Assembly (NCBI GenBank): GCA_038380435.1
Contig: JAWZYU010000028.1
Coordinates: 44,947,095 to 45,011,094, forward strand
DNA: 64,000 nt
Direction: 5' to 3'
From: Ryuthela nishihirai
Lineage: Eukaryota; Arthropoda; Arachnida; Araneae; Heptathelidae
How positions within the stretch are numbered: position 1 is the stretch's first letter; each line of letters opens with the position of its first letter. Position numbers and translations under genes: made by a program. The notes under the pieces were generated by a model. That model was not told where the DNA came from. It saw nothing but the letters and a program-made list of their open reading frames with translations, and searched no databases. Shown piece after piece: positions 54,604-64,000 of the stretch.

Positions 54604-54996
54604 GTTGGGTTCGGTTGTTTTACCTCTGAGCGGCACTTTTTTGCACACCATGGGCTAAATGGCCAGGTCACATGGACCCCGAAGGCTCAGAGTAGGTTGG
54701 GGGAGGGGACCCACTGGAACAGCTGTTGGGAGACAGATGGTAGTCTCCCGTCAAGGCCATCCAGCGTGTTCTTTAACATGCACAGGGTATGGCTCTCTCC
54801 CGTACACGGAGCCACGACTTAACGTTCCATCCGACGGACGGCGGCCTTTCCAAGCCCATCGGTGTCCCCTACTGACCGTGGGCAGGGCGGGGGAATTTTG
54901 CGGAGATAAATCTCAACGCTGACCCAGCTGGGACTCGAACCTGGGAACTACAGATTACGAGCCTGGCGCGCTACCGACTGAGCCACCCCCGCCCCC
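54604..54996 (-). mobile_element. SINE-I, full length, other flank of segment
   Basis: Tail gttgggttcggttgtttt to head gagccacccccgccccc. The variant ttcgg in the tail is shared, inverted, with the SINE at 11925 (aaccgaaccc). Confidence 0.94.
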
Positions 54997-55310
54997 AAAC
55001 TGAACTGCAAAAATAAAAGGCTGGTGGATAAGAATAAAACAAACTCTGATAATCTGTCAGGCTATCGTGAGAAATGACCATTGAGTCTCATTATTTCCGA
55101 ACTTTGTTTTCACGCGAAACAGTTTTCCCTAACTAATCTTCCAGATTTTTTCTTTTTCAGCTCTGTATGTTTATGATTGCTGTTTCGATTTTTGTTATTT
55201 CTAACGAAAAAAAGTTGTTTATTAACAGTTGGCAGATTCCGCGTATTGATTGCATTTGCACTTCGTCGGTTTTATGTTAGTTCCATTGATTTTGTCTCCA
55301 AACAGCTTTT
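54997..55310. other. Unassigned stretch
   Basis: About 310 bp with a pyrimidine tract and AG near 55165, but no coding sequence after it. Confidence 0.4.
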
Positions 55311-55336
55311 TTGGTTTCGTTTCATGTTCTAGTGGC

Positions 55337-55496
55337 AGAACGATCAGTACGGCGCCAAGTCATTAATCATGGCACACGTCAGGCTTGTTTCAACTTTTAT
55401 GCTAAAAAAGTCCGAACTCTAAACGGCGGTGAAGAGTTCCCCGAACCGATCTGTAATAGCTGGTTATTCAAAAGATCAGACAATGAAGACGAATAA
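55337..55496 (+). CDS. Candidate terminal exon, unknown protein
   Basis: After a possible acceptor (gtttcgtttcatgttctag, about 55315..55333) one frame is open for ~53 codons to a TAA. It includes RRQVINHGTRQACFNFYAKK, then LNGGEEFPEPICNSWLFKRS, with an acidic end. GC is higher than around it. It is on the same strand as the exon at 46802, but its entry phase (1) does not match that exon's exit phase (2), so the two are not adjacent exons. No domain recognised; chance is possible. Confidence 0.28.
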
Positions 55497-55814
55497 ACAA
55501 ATATCCGTAGGGGGAAACTCGAAATAGTGTGTAGAATATCGTATAGAATTGTACAATAAGATGTGGTAGACGGATGGGTGAAATCTAAACAGGAGGAGGA
55601 GATGTTTCATTTCAAATACAGATTGCAGCTTTAGAATCGGATTTCTAAACGTTTCCATCAATGGGACATGAATACATAATCAATAGCTTGAATGAAAATA
55701 TTGTGATGCAGAATGGTAAATATGAAAGGGTGAAAGTTTATAAATTCTCTTCTTTTCCCTCCGATTGACACGAGGTCTGACTGAAGTTGCTAGATATAAT
55801 ATAAAGCACAAAAG
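55497..55814. other. Unassigned stretch
   Basis: About 320 bp, no supported feature. Confidence 0.4.
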
Positions 55815-55816
55815 GG

Positions 55817-56198
55817 TTGGGTTGTTTTACCTCTGAGCGGCACATTTTTGCACACAATGGGCTAAATGGCTAGGTCACACGGACCCCGAAGGCTCAGAGA
55901 AGGTTGGGGGAGGGGACCCACTGGAACAGCTGTTGGGAGGCAGATGGTAGTCTCCCGTCAAGGCCATCCAGCGTGTTCTTAAACGTGCACAGGATATGGC
56001 TCTCCTGCACACGGGGCCACGGCTTAACGTCCCATCCGACGGACGGCGGCCTTTCCAAGCCCATCGGTGTCCCATACTGACCGTGGGCAGGGCGGGGAAT
56101 TTTTGCGGAGATAAATCTCAACGCTGACCCAACTGGGACTCGAACCTGGGAACTACAGATTACGAGCCTGGCGCGCTACCGACTGAGCCACCCCCGCC
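55817..56198 (-). mobile_element. SINE-I, full length
   Basis: Tail ttgggttgttttacctctga to head cgactgagccacccccgccc. Short shared words (caaaaggg) flank it. Confidence 0.93.
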
Positions 56199-56330
56199 CC
56201 ACTCAAAAGGGCCACTGACAGAGTTGAGAGGAGAAAAAAATGGAAATCGACCGATGAGGAATTTGAAAACTCAGCCGGAATGAAATAAAAGTCAACTGTG
56301 AGGAAATTGTCACATTAATAAATACTGTAA

Positions 56331-56535
56331 AATAAATAAATAAATACCCCCTCAACGCTGCTTGCTACAGAGGTCTAACAGGAGCCTGTCAGTTTATATG
56401 CCATAGTAAAGGTTTGTGAGGATGGCAGGACCTCGGAAGAAAAACGACACACACAACTATGCCTTACTCGGGGTTCGAATCCAGGTCCCTTAGATCAGTA
56501 GCCATGCGTGCTAACCACTCGGCCATGGGACGCCT
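56331..56535 (-). mobile_element. SINE-II, full length, TSD
   Basis: 3' end aataccccctcaacgctgct to head ctaaccactcggccatggga. aaatactgtaa before and aagtactgtaa after. Confidence 0.9.
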
Positions 56536-57751
56536 CATAAGTACTGTAACATAGAAGAAAGACCCGCAGAAAGAAAACTGTAAAGAATTTGGAATATCAG
56601 CAGAAATGAAACAGAAAGAGACCTGTGAGGAAGTTGTCATCTCAGTAATTAGACAATAGAAAAAGACCTGTGAGGAATTTGGAACCTCAACTGAAAGAAA
56701 ATGGGAAAAAATATGTGAGGAATTTGGAATTTCTGTACACAGGCAATGAAAAAAGACCTGTGACTTAGAAGAAAGACCGAAGGGGGAAAAATTGTGCGGA
56801 ATTTGGAACTTCAACAGGAAGAAAATAGAAAGAGACCTCTGAGGAAGTTGTCATCTCAGTAATTAAATAATGGAAAAAGACCTGCGAGGAATTTGGAACC
56901 TCAGTAAACAAACAATACAAAAAAAAAAACTGTGACTTAGAAGAAAGACCGAAAGAAAAAACCTGTAAGGAACTTGGACCCTCAGCAGAAAGAAAATAGA
57001 AACAGACCTGTGAGACAGTTGTCATCTCAATAATTAGACAATAGAAAAAGACCTGTGAGGAATTTGGATCCTCAGTAAACAGAGAATGAAAAAGGCCTGT
57101 GACTTAGAAGAAAGATCGAAGGAAAAATCTGTGAGGAATTTGGAACCTCAGCAGAAAGGAAATAGAAAGAAACCTGTGAAGAAGTTGTCATCTCAGTAAT
57201 TAAACAATAGGAAAAGACCTGTGAGGAAGTTGTCATCTCAGTAATTAAACAATAGAAAAACACCTGTGAGGAATTTGGAACCTCAGTAAACAGACAATAT
57301 GAAAAAACCTGTGACTTAGAAGAAATACAGAAGGAAAAATACCTGTGAAGAATTTGGAACCTCAGCAGAAAGGAAATAGAAAGAGACCTGTGAAAAAGTT
57401 GACATCTCAGTAAGTAAACAATAGAAAAAACCTGTGAGGAATTTATAACCTCAGTAAACAGACAATACAAAAGACATGTGATTTAGAAGAAAGGCCGAAG
57501 GAAAAAACCTGTGAGGAATTTGGACCCTCAGCAGAAAGGAAATACAAAGAGACCTGCGAGGAAGATGAAAGACTGCAGTGAAAAAACTGTGAGAAATTTG
57601 AAAGATCAGCTGAAAGAAAATAGAATTAGACCTGTGAGGTGTTGTCACTTAATTGACACTATAAAAAGATCTGTAAATTGGAAGAAAGACCGCTGAAAAA
57701 AACATATAAGGAATTCGGCACCTCAGCAGAAATTCAAGTTTATTTCCGAAG

Positions 57752-58132
57752 TTTGGGTTGGTTTACCTCTGAGCGGCACTTTTTCTGCACACCATGGGCT
57801 AAATGGCCAGGTCACATGGACCCCGAAGGCTCAGAGAAGGTTGAGGGAGGGGACCCACTGGAACAGCTGTTGGGAGACAGATGGTAGCCTCCGGTCAAGG
57901 CCATTCAGCGTGTTCTTTAACGTGCACAGGGTATGGGTCTCCCACACACGGGACCACGGCTTAACGTCCCATAAGACGGACGGCGTCCTTTCCAAGCCCA
58001 TCGGTGTCCCCTATTGGCCATGGGCAGGCGGGAATTTTGCGGAGATAAATCTCAACGCTGACATAGCTGGGACTCGAACCTGGGAACTACAGATTACGAG
58101 CCTGGCGCGCTACCGACTGAACCACCCCGCCC
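57752..58132 (-). mobile_element. SINE-I in satellite A, 13-bp TSD
   Basis: tttatttccgaag at 57739..57751 and tttatttccaaag at 58133..58145, one mismatch. Full length. Confidence 0.94.
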
Positions 58133-58702
58133 TTTATTTCCAAAGTATCATCTATACAATTATTTTACATAAAAAAATCCCACTAAACTGAAGCTTATCA
58201 GCGGAAATGTATTTTGTTTTAACAGATAAAATCTAGATTACAGCAAAATCATGACATAAAATGACGGAGAAAGAAAAGGAATAAATAAAAAGAAAAGCAA
58301 TAAAAAGTTAAACGGTGAGTAACTTGGCACCTTAGTTAATAGACAATAGGAAAAGACCTGTTACTTTTAAATAAGGCAGCATAAAAAGATCTACGAGAAA
58401 TTTCAAACCTCAGTCGAAATAAAATAGAAAGAGACCTGTGAGGAAGTTGGTATCTTAGTTAATAGGCAACGAAAAAAGACCTGTGACGTAGAAGAAAAGA
58501 AATGAAAACCGTGAGGAAGTTGAGACTTCATCAAAAATGTAATAGGAACTTGTGAGGACCTTTAGACTTTCGTAGAATGAAAACAGTAAGAGATCTGTGG
58601 GAAAGTATACACTGAATGGAAAGACAAAAGATATGTATATGTGAGGAAGTTAGCATCTCAGAAATTATAAAACAGAGAACTTCACTGAGAGGCTAGTTTG
58701 TT

Positions 58703-59745
58703 TTGTGCACTATCTCTCGTCATATAAATGATTCATTCCAACACGAAATACGTCAAGTAACCATGGTGTGCGGTATAAATCATGCAGCCACGATCGAACA
58801 TCAATTAGGGATAGATCGAGCGTCAGAATGGTCAAAACGAGCGATCTGGAGCGTCTTTGAACGTGGTATGATAGTTGGAACTAGGTGTGCCGGTTCTAGC
58901 ATCTCCCAAACGGCCATCCTACTGGGCTATTCACGAACGACCGTCTCAAGGGTTTACCGAGAATGATGCGAAGAGCAAAAAACTATCAGTGATCCTCGAT
59001 CCTGTGGAGGAAACAGCTTGAGGATCAGAGAGGTCAATGGAAGCTGGTGAGAATCGTGCAAGCGAACAGACGGGCTACAACCAGGCAAATCACAGCAGAA
59101 GTAAACATCGGTGAAGCAGGTCATCTTGTAACGCATCATATATATATATCTTTTCACGAATGGCCACAACAGCCGCCGACCATGTCGGGTGCCAATGTTG
59201 TCAGCAAGAACACGAAAACGCATCTCCAGTGCGCGCAGGAGAATCGCTAGACCGTTGAGGACTGGAAAAATGTAGCCTGGTCGCGCAAGCAACGTGAGGC
59301 CATGGAGCCATCTTGTCTGGTGTCAAATGTACAGAACGGTGGTGGCTATTTGATGGTATGGGGAATGTTTTTCTGGCACACATTAGGCCCCCTGATACCC
59401 ATCGAAAGACAACTGAATGCCACAACATATTATTTGAACATTGTTGTTAAGTTCATTCCTTCATGGAAAACAATTTATCCTCACTCGGATGAACATGTTC
59501 AGAATGGTAATGAAACTGCTGACAAAGCCCGTATCGTTACTGAATGGTTCTAGGAACTTGCCGACGAGTTTTCCTTGCTTCATTGGCCTGCACAGACCCC
59601 AGATCTGAATATTCTCGAGCATCTTTGGCATGAGGTGGTAAGAGCTGTTTGCAGCTAGACTTTGCCGCCGTCTAATTTGCAGCAACTGCGAGACAGTCAT
59701 TTCAGAATGGTACAACATTCCTGCACAACGCATCCAGACATACAA
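58703..59745 (+). pseudogene. Tc1-like transposase pseudogene, second family
   Basis: N-terminal helix-turn-helix region open at 58703..58966: RAIWSVFERGMIVGTRCAGS, then SISQTAILLGYSRTTVSRV. After stops and frame changes, later blocks are recognisable: EPSCLVSNVQNGGGYLMVWG (59302 on), the counterpart of the usual GGGSVMVWG motif, and HWPAQTPDLNILEHLWHEVV (about 59580..59640), the region that carries the last acidic catalytic residue. At least two stops (59565, 59656) and frameshifts rule out activity. No clear terminal repeats. The 3' side runs directly into satellite B. Confidence 0.9.
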
Positions 59746-59751
59746 AATTTG

Positions 59752-61145
59752 GAATGTGTTTTGGGAAATCGATAATATTGGGGAAGTTTTTCTCGAAGAG
59801 TCAGTAAGCTCTCCAGAAAATAGATATAAGAATGTGTTGGAAAATCGATAATATTGGGGAAGTTTTTCTCGAAAAGTCAGTAAGCTCTCCAGAAAATAGA
59901 TATAAGAATGTGTTGGAAAATCGATAATATTGGGGAAGTTTTTCTCGAAGAGTCAGTAAGCTCTCCAGAAAATAGATATAAGAATGTGTTGGAAAATCGA
60001 TAATATTGGGGAAGTTTTTCTCGAAGAGTCAGTAAGCTCTCCAGAAAATAGATATAAGAATGTGTTGGGAAATCGATAATATTGGGGAAGTTTTTCTCGA
60101 AAAGTCAGTAAGCTCTCCAGAAAATAGATATAAGAATGTGTTGGGAAATCGATAATATTGGGGAAGTTTTTCTCGAAGAGTCAGTAAGCTCTCCAGAAAA
60201 TAGATATAAGAATGTGTTGGGAAATCGATAATATTGGGGAAGTTTTTCTCGAAGAGTCAGTAAGCTCTCCAGAAAATAGATATAAGAATGTGTTGGGAAA
60301 TCGATAATATTGGGGAAGTTTTTCTCGAAGAGTCAGTAAGTTCTCCAGAAAATAGATATAAGAATGTGTTGGGAAATCGATAATATTGGGGAAGTTTTTC
60401 TCGAAGAGTCAGTAAGCTCTCCAGAAAATAGATATAAGAATGTGTTGGGAAATCGATAATATTGGGGAAGTTTTTCTCGAAGAGTCAGTAAGTTCTCCAG
60501 AAAATAGATATAAGAATGTGTTGGGAAATCGATAATATTGGGGAAGTTTTTCTCGAAGAGTCAGTAAGCTCTCCAGAAAATAGATATAAGAATGTGTTGG
60601 GAAATCGATAATATTGGGGAAGTTTTTCTCGAAGAGTCAGTAAGCTCTCCAGAAAATAGATATAAGAATGTGTTGGGAAATCGATAATATTGGGGAAGTT
60701 TTTCTCGAAGAGTCAGTAAGTTCTCCAGAAAATAGATATAAGAATGTGTTGGGAAATCGATAATATTGGGGAAGTTTTTCTCGAAGAGTCAGTAAGCTCT
60801 CCAGAAAATAGATATAAGAATGTGTTGGGAAATCGATAATATTGGGGAAGTTTTTCTCGAAGAGTCAGTAAGCTCTCCAGAAAATAGATATAAGAATGTG
60901 ATGGAAAATCGATAATATTGGGGAAGTTTTTTTTCGAAGAGTCAGTAAGCTCTCCAGAAAATAGATATAAGAATGTGTTGGGAAATCGATAATATTGGGG
61001 AAGTTTTTTTTCGAAGAGTCAGTAAGCTCTCCAGAAAATAGATATAAGAATGTGTTGGGAATTCGATAATATTGGGGAAGTTTTTCTCGAAGAGTCAGTA
61101 AGCTCTCCAGAAAATAGATATAAGAATGTGTTGGGAAATCGATAA
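59752..61145. repeat. Satellite B, 76-bp block, about 18 copies
   Basis: The unit reads gggaaatcgataatattggg, gaagtttttctcgaagagtc, agtaagctctccagaaaata, gatataagaatgtgtt, with a step of 76 bp. Sequence variants (gaaaag for gaagag; gttctcc for gctctcc; ttttttttcg near 60930 and 61010) recur at intervals of whole units. The first unit merges with the end of the Tc1 pseudogene (ggaatgtgttttgggaaatc). Confidence 0.96.
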
Positions 61146-62280
61146 AGGTGACGAGGCAGCTCTCATAGGAACAATAAGTTCTTTAAAACTTCAAAATTTA
61201 GAATATATTTTGTGAAGCCAATAATGTTGCGGAAGCTTGTCTCGGAGGACCACTAAGTTTCCCAGAATTTAAAAATCAGAATATATTTCCAGAAATCGAT
61301 AATGTCGAAAAAGCTGCTCTCGAAAGATTAGTAAGCTTCCCAGAAATCAAAAGTTAGAATTTGTTTTGTAAAATTGAGGATGTTGGGGAAGCTTTTCTAC
61401 CAATAAGCTTCCCACAATTCAAAAATCAGAATATATTTCCGGAAATCGATAATGTTGAAAAAATTACTCTCGATGGATCAGTAACATTCTCAGAAATTAA
61501 AAGTTAGAATGCATTTTGTGAACTCGGTAATGTTGGGTAAGCTTTTCTCGAAGGATCAGTAAACTCCCCAGAAATTAAAAATTAGAGTTTATTTTGTGCA
61601 ATTATGTCGGGAAAGCTTCTCTCGAAGGACCAGTAAGCTTTCTAGAAATTAAAAATCAGAATATATTTCAGGAAATCGATAACGTTGAGAAAGCTGCTCT
61701 CGAAGTACAAATAAACTTCCCAGAATATAAAAATCAGAATATATTACAAGAAATCGTTAATGTTGAGAAAGTTGCTGTCGAAAGACTAGTAAGCTTCCAA
61801 AAAATTAAATTTTGGAATATATTTGTGAAACTAATAATGTTGGTGAAGCTTCTCCGAAAGGAATTTAAAAATTCCCCCAGAAATTAAAAGTTAGAATGTG
61901 TTTTGCGAAATCAATAATGTTGGAGAAGCTTTTCTAGAAGGATCAGTAAGTTCTCTAGAAATAAGAAATAAGAATATGTTGAGGGAAATCGATAATGTTG
62001 ACGAGTAGTTCTCGAACGACCATTAATCTCCTTAAAAAAACAAAAATTAAAAAATATTTAGTGAAACCAACAATGTTGAGAATCTGCTCTCTCTAAGGCC
62101 AATAACTCCCCAGAATTTAAAAACTAGATTATATTTAAGGAAATCGATAACGTTGAGGAAGATGCTTTCGAAGGGTCAGTAAGCTTCGCGGAAATTAAAA
62201 AATTGGAATTTGTTTCATAAAAAGGTTCTGGAATCCGCTCTCGAAGGACCGTTGGGGTGTCCAGAAATTAAAAACAAAAA
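61146..62280. repeat. Satellite B, degenerate middle
   Basis: About 14 diverged units with words such as aatcgataatgtt, gcttttctcgaaggatcagt and cccagaaattaaaa. They link the two homogenised blocks. Confidence 0.88.
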
Positions 62281-63235
62281 TATGTTTTGCGAAACCAATA
62301 ATGTTGCAGAATATTTTCTCGAAGGATCAAGTGAGGCCCTCAAAAATAAAAAATTAAAATATGTTTTGTGAAGCCAATAATGTTGGAGAATATTTTCTCG
62401 AAGGATCAAGTGAGGCCCTCAAAAATTAAAAATAAAAATATGTTTCGTGAAGCCAATAATGTTGGAGAATATTTCTCGAAGGATCAAGTGAGGCCCTCAA
62501 AAATTAAAAATAAAAATATGTTTCGTGAAGCCAATAATGTTGGAGAATATTTTCTCGAAGGATCAAGTGAGGCCCTCAAAAATTAAAAATAAAAATATGT
62601 TTCGTGAAGCCAATAATGTTGGAGAATATTTTCTCGAAGGATCAAGTGAGGCCCTCAAAAATTAAAAATAAAAATATGTTTTGCGAAACCAATAATATTG
62701 GAGAATATTTTCTCGAAGGATCAAGTGGGGCCCTCAAAAATGAAAAATAAAAATATGTTTCGTGAAACCAATAATGTTGGAGAATATTTTCTCGAAGGAT
62801 CAAGTGGGGCCCTCAAAAATTAAAAATAAAAATATGTTTCGTGAAGCCAATAATGTTGGAGAATATTTCTCGAAGGATCAAGTGGGGCCCTCAAAAATTA
62901 AAAATAAAAATATGTTTTGCGAAACCAATAATGTTGGAGAATATTTTCTCGAAGGATCAAGTGGGGCCCACAAAAATGAAAAATAAAAATATGTTTCGTG
63001 AAACCAATAATATTGGAGAATATTTTCTCGAAGGATCAAGTGGGGCCCTCAAAAATTAAAAATAAAAATATGTTTTGTGAAACCAATAATATTGGAGAAT
63101 ATTTTCTCGAAGGATCAAATGGGGCCCTCAAAAATTAAAACTAAAAATATGTTTTGTGAAACCAATAATGTTGGAGAATATTTTCTCAAAGGATCAAGTG
63201 GTGCCCTCAAAAATTAAAGATTAAAGTATAAATTA
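62281..63235. repeat. Satellite B, 78-79-bp block, about 12 copies
   Basis: Unit: aaaaatatgtttcgtgaagc, caataatgttggagaatatt, ttctcgaaggatcaagtgag, gccctcaaaaattaaaaat. Steps of 78 or 79 bp depending on one T in attttctcg. Left units read gtgaggccc, right units gtggggccc. Confidence 0.95.
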
Positions 63236-64000
63236 AAAATGAATTAAAAAAAACATATGAATCGTATGAGAAACTCCTCTGAAAGAACCAGCGGAGTCCC
63301 CAGAATAAAGATTTAATGTGTTTAAGTATTTATTTACTTATACACATCACTTATCTCTGGGGGGTGTTTAATAAAAATACTTCTCCGAAACTTTTAAGGC
63401 AGTAAAATTGCAAATAAATATGTAACATTAAAATTAAACGCTAAATTCAAGATTTATACACATTTGATGAACTAAGTATATATGTGCTTCAGGTTAAACA
63501 TTTCGATGAAAACTGTGATTGACTGAGAAAACTAAAAGTTCTCTCTCAGTTGTAGTGGGAAACTGAAACCATTCGAAGATAAATCGACTTTTCAACCAAA
63601 ATATCAAGTATGAATTCGTAACACAAATGGACTGTATAAATGTTGCTAGGATTTAATGCAGTTTGCAGTGAGAACTCGGTTATTTTACATTTTTGTGTTT
63701 CAGTAATCAAAAAAATTAAATGATGATTGGGCAAGTACCTATATTTGTTTGCTTGGAAATGTAAAGGTCGTGACTCCAAAGAAGGAAGAGCAACGAGATG
63801 ACAAGAGCAGGATGAGATCTGAATGATGAGGATCAGCATGAAGAGGATGCGCAGACAAGCACCGGGTAATGCTCGTCAGCAGACAGAGAGTGATCTGCCG
63901 AAGAGAAGGGAAATGAGCCCATTCCAACACGTTGGCAGTTGCGATGGACGCTCACCAACCAAGCTGTGAACTTGGCCGCACCTTTGCCGATGAGGCTTAG
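63236..64000. other. Unassigned stretch to the window end
   Basis: About 765 bp. The last ~230 bp are richer in G and C, with short frames on both strands (63546..63930, minus). Could be the edge of an exon or another repeat; I cannot tell. Confidence 0.4.

Larger units (their letters stand above)
56210..58690. repeat. Satellite A, right block with higher-order repeat
   Basis: Monomers of ~42-52 bp (agacctgtgaggaatttgga, acctcagtaaacagacaat) form a larger unit marked by gacttagaagaaagaccgaa or close variants at 56762, 56934, 57101, 57313 and 57480. The spacing is 172, 167, 212 and 167 bp, and the long one fits one extra monomer. SINE-II (56331) and SINE-I (57752) are inserted. Confidence 0.88.

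Noticed and set aside
56464..57470. Minus-strand frames rich in SSQVFFYCL-like repeats
   Set aside because: They are reverse translations of satellite A monomers.
62368..63059. Plus-strand frames with repeated MKPIMLENIFSKDQV
   Set aside because: They come from satellite B units of 78 bp, which is divisible by three, so frames stay open by periodicity.

Overview
The window looks like AT-rich, repeat-saturated DNA from an arthropod nuclear genome. A chelicerate is my guess, but the sequence does not prove it. The eukaryotic signs are tRNA-derived SINEs with RNA polymerase III A and B boxes, 5'-truncated non-LTR retrotransposons, Tc1/mariner relics, MITEs, long tandem satellites and a spliced coding exon. 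I see no operons, bacterial promoters, CRISPR array or prophage.

Protein-coding host content is very small. The best host element is one 148-bp internal exon (46802..46949, +) with consensus splice sites and a cysteine/tryptophan-rich reading frame. It lies in what is probably a very large, transposon-filled intron. Three other open frames (17769..18443, 30482..30771, 55337..55496) are weak candidates.

Layout. 0-1 kb: end of a 97-bp satellite. 1.4-12.3 kb: SINE-I copies, a Tc1-like relic split by a SINE, foldback MITEs and a 70-bp tandem array. 12.3-15.7 kb: a non-LTR retrotransposon with reverse transcriptase and RNase H, inserted in a short segment whose unoccupied, inverted copy sits at 54.3-54.6 kb. 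15.7-34.8 kb: a 31-bp minisatellite, many nested SINE-I copies, a LINE fragment inserted in a SINE, MITEs, a large foldback element and a mariner-like remnant. 35.1-38.85 kb: a composite MITE, then a degenerate satellite of about 31 bp rich in ATCGAT. 38.9-46.3 kb: a hAT-like MITE, four SINE-II copies, a composite MITE and a near-perfect 226-bp palindrome. 46.3-49.3 kb: the exon and its flanking introns. 49.3-58.7 kb: a degenerate satellite with a strikingly uniform 52-bp core, interrupted by SINEs. 58.7-63.2 kb: a Tc1-like pseudogene abutting a 76-79-bp satellite with two homogenised blocks.

How it fits together. SINE-I (about 385 bp, tRNA-like head, (AACCC)n or (AATCC)n end) is the dominant element, with more than 40 copies or pieces. 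Many copies keep 7-14-bp target-site duplications (TSDs), several are nested, and two carry multimeric tails bracketed by one TSD. SINE-II (about 205 bp, Ser/Leu-like head) occurs six times, always on the minus strand. The MITE ends resemble the 5' end of the local Tc1-like element, so a related Tc1 transposase probably mobilised them. Several satellites appear to be growing out of transposon sequence.
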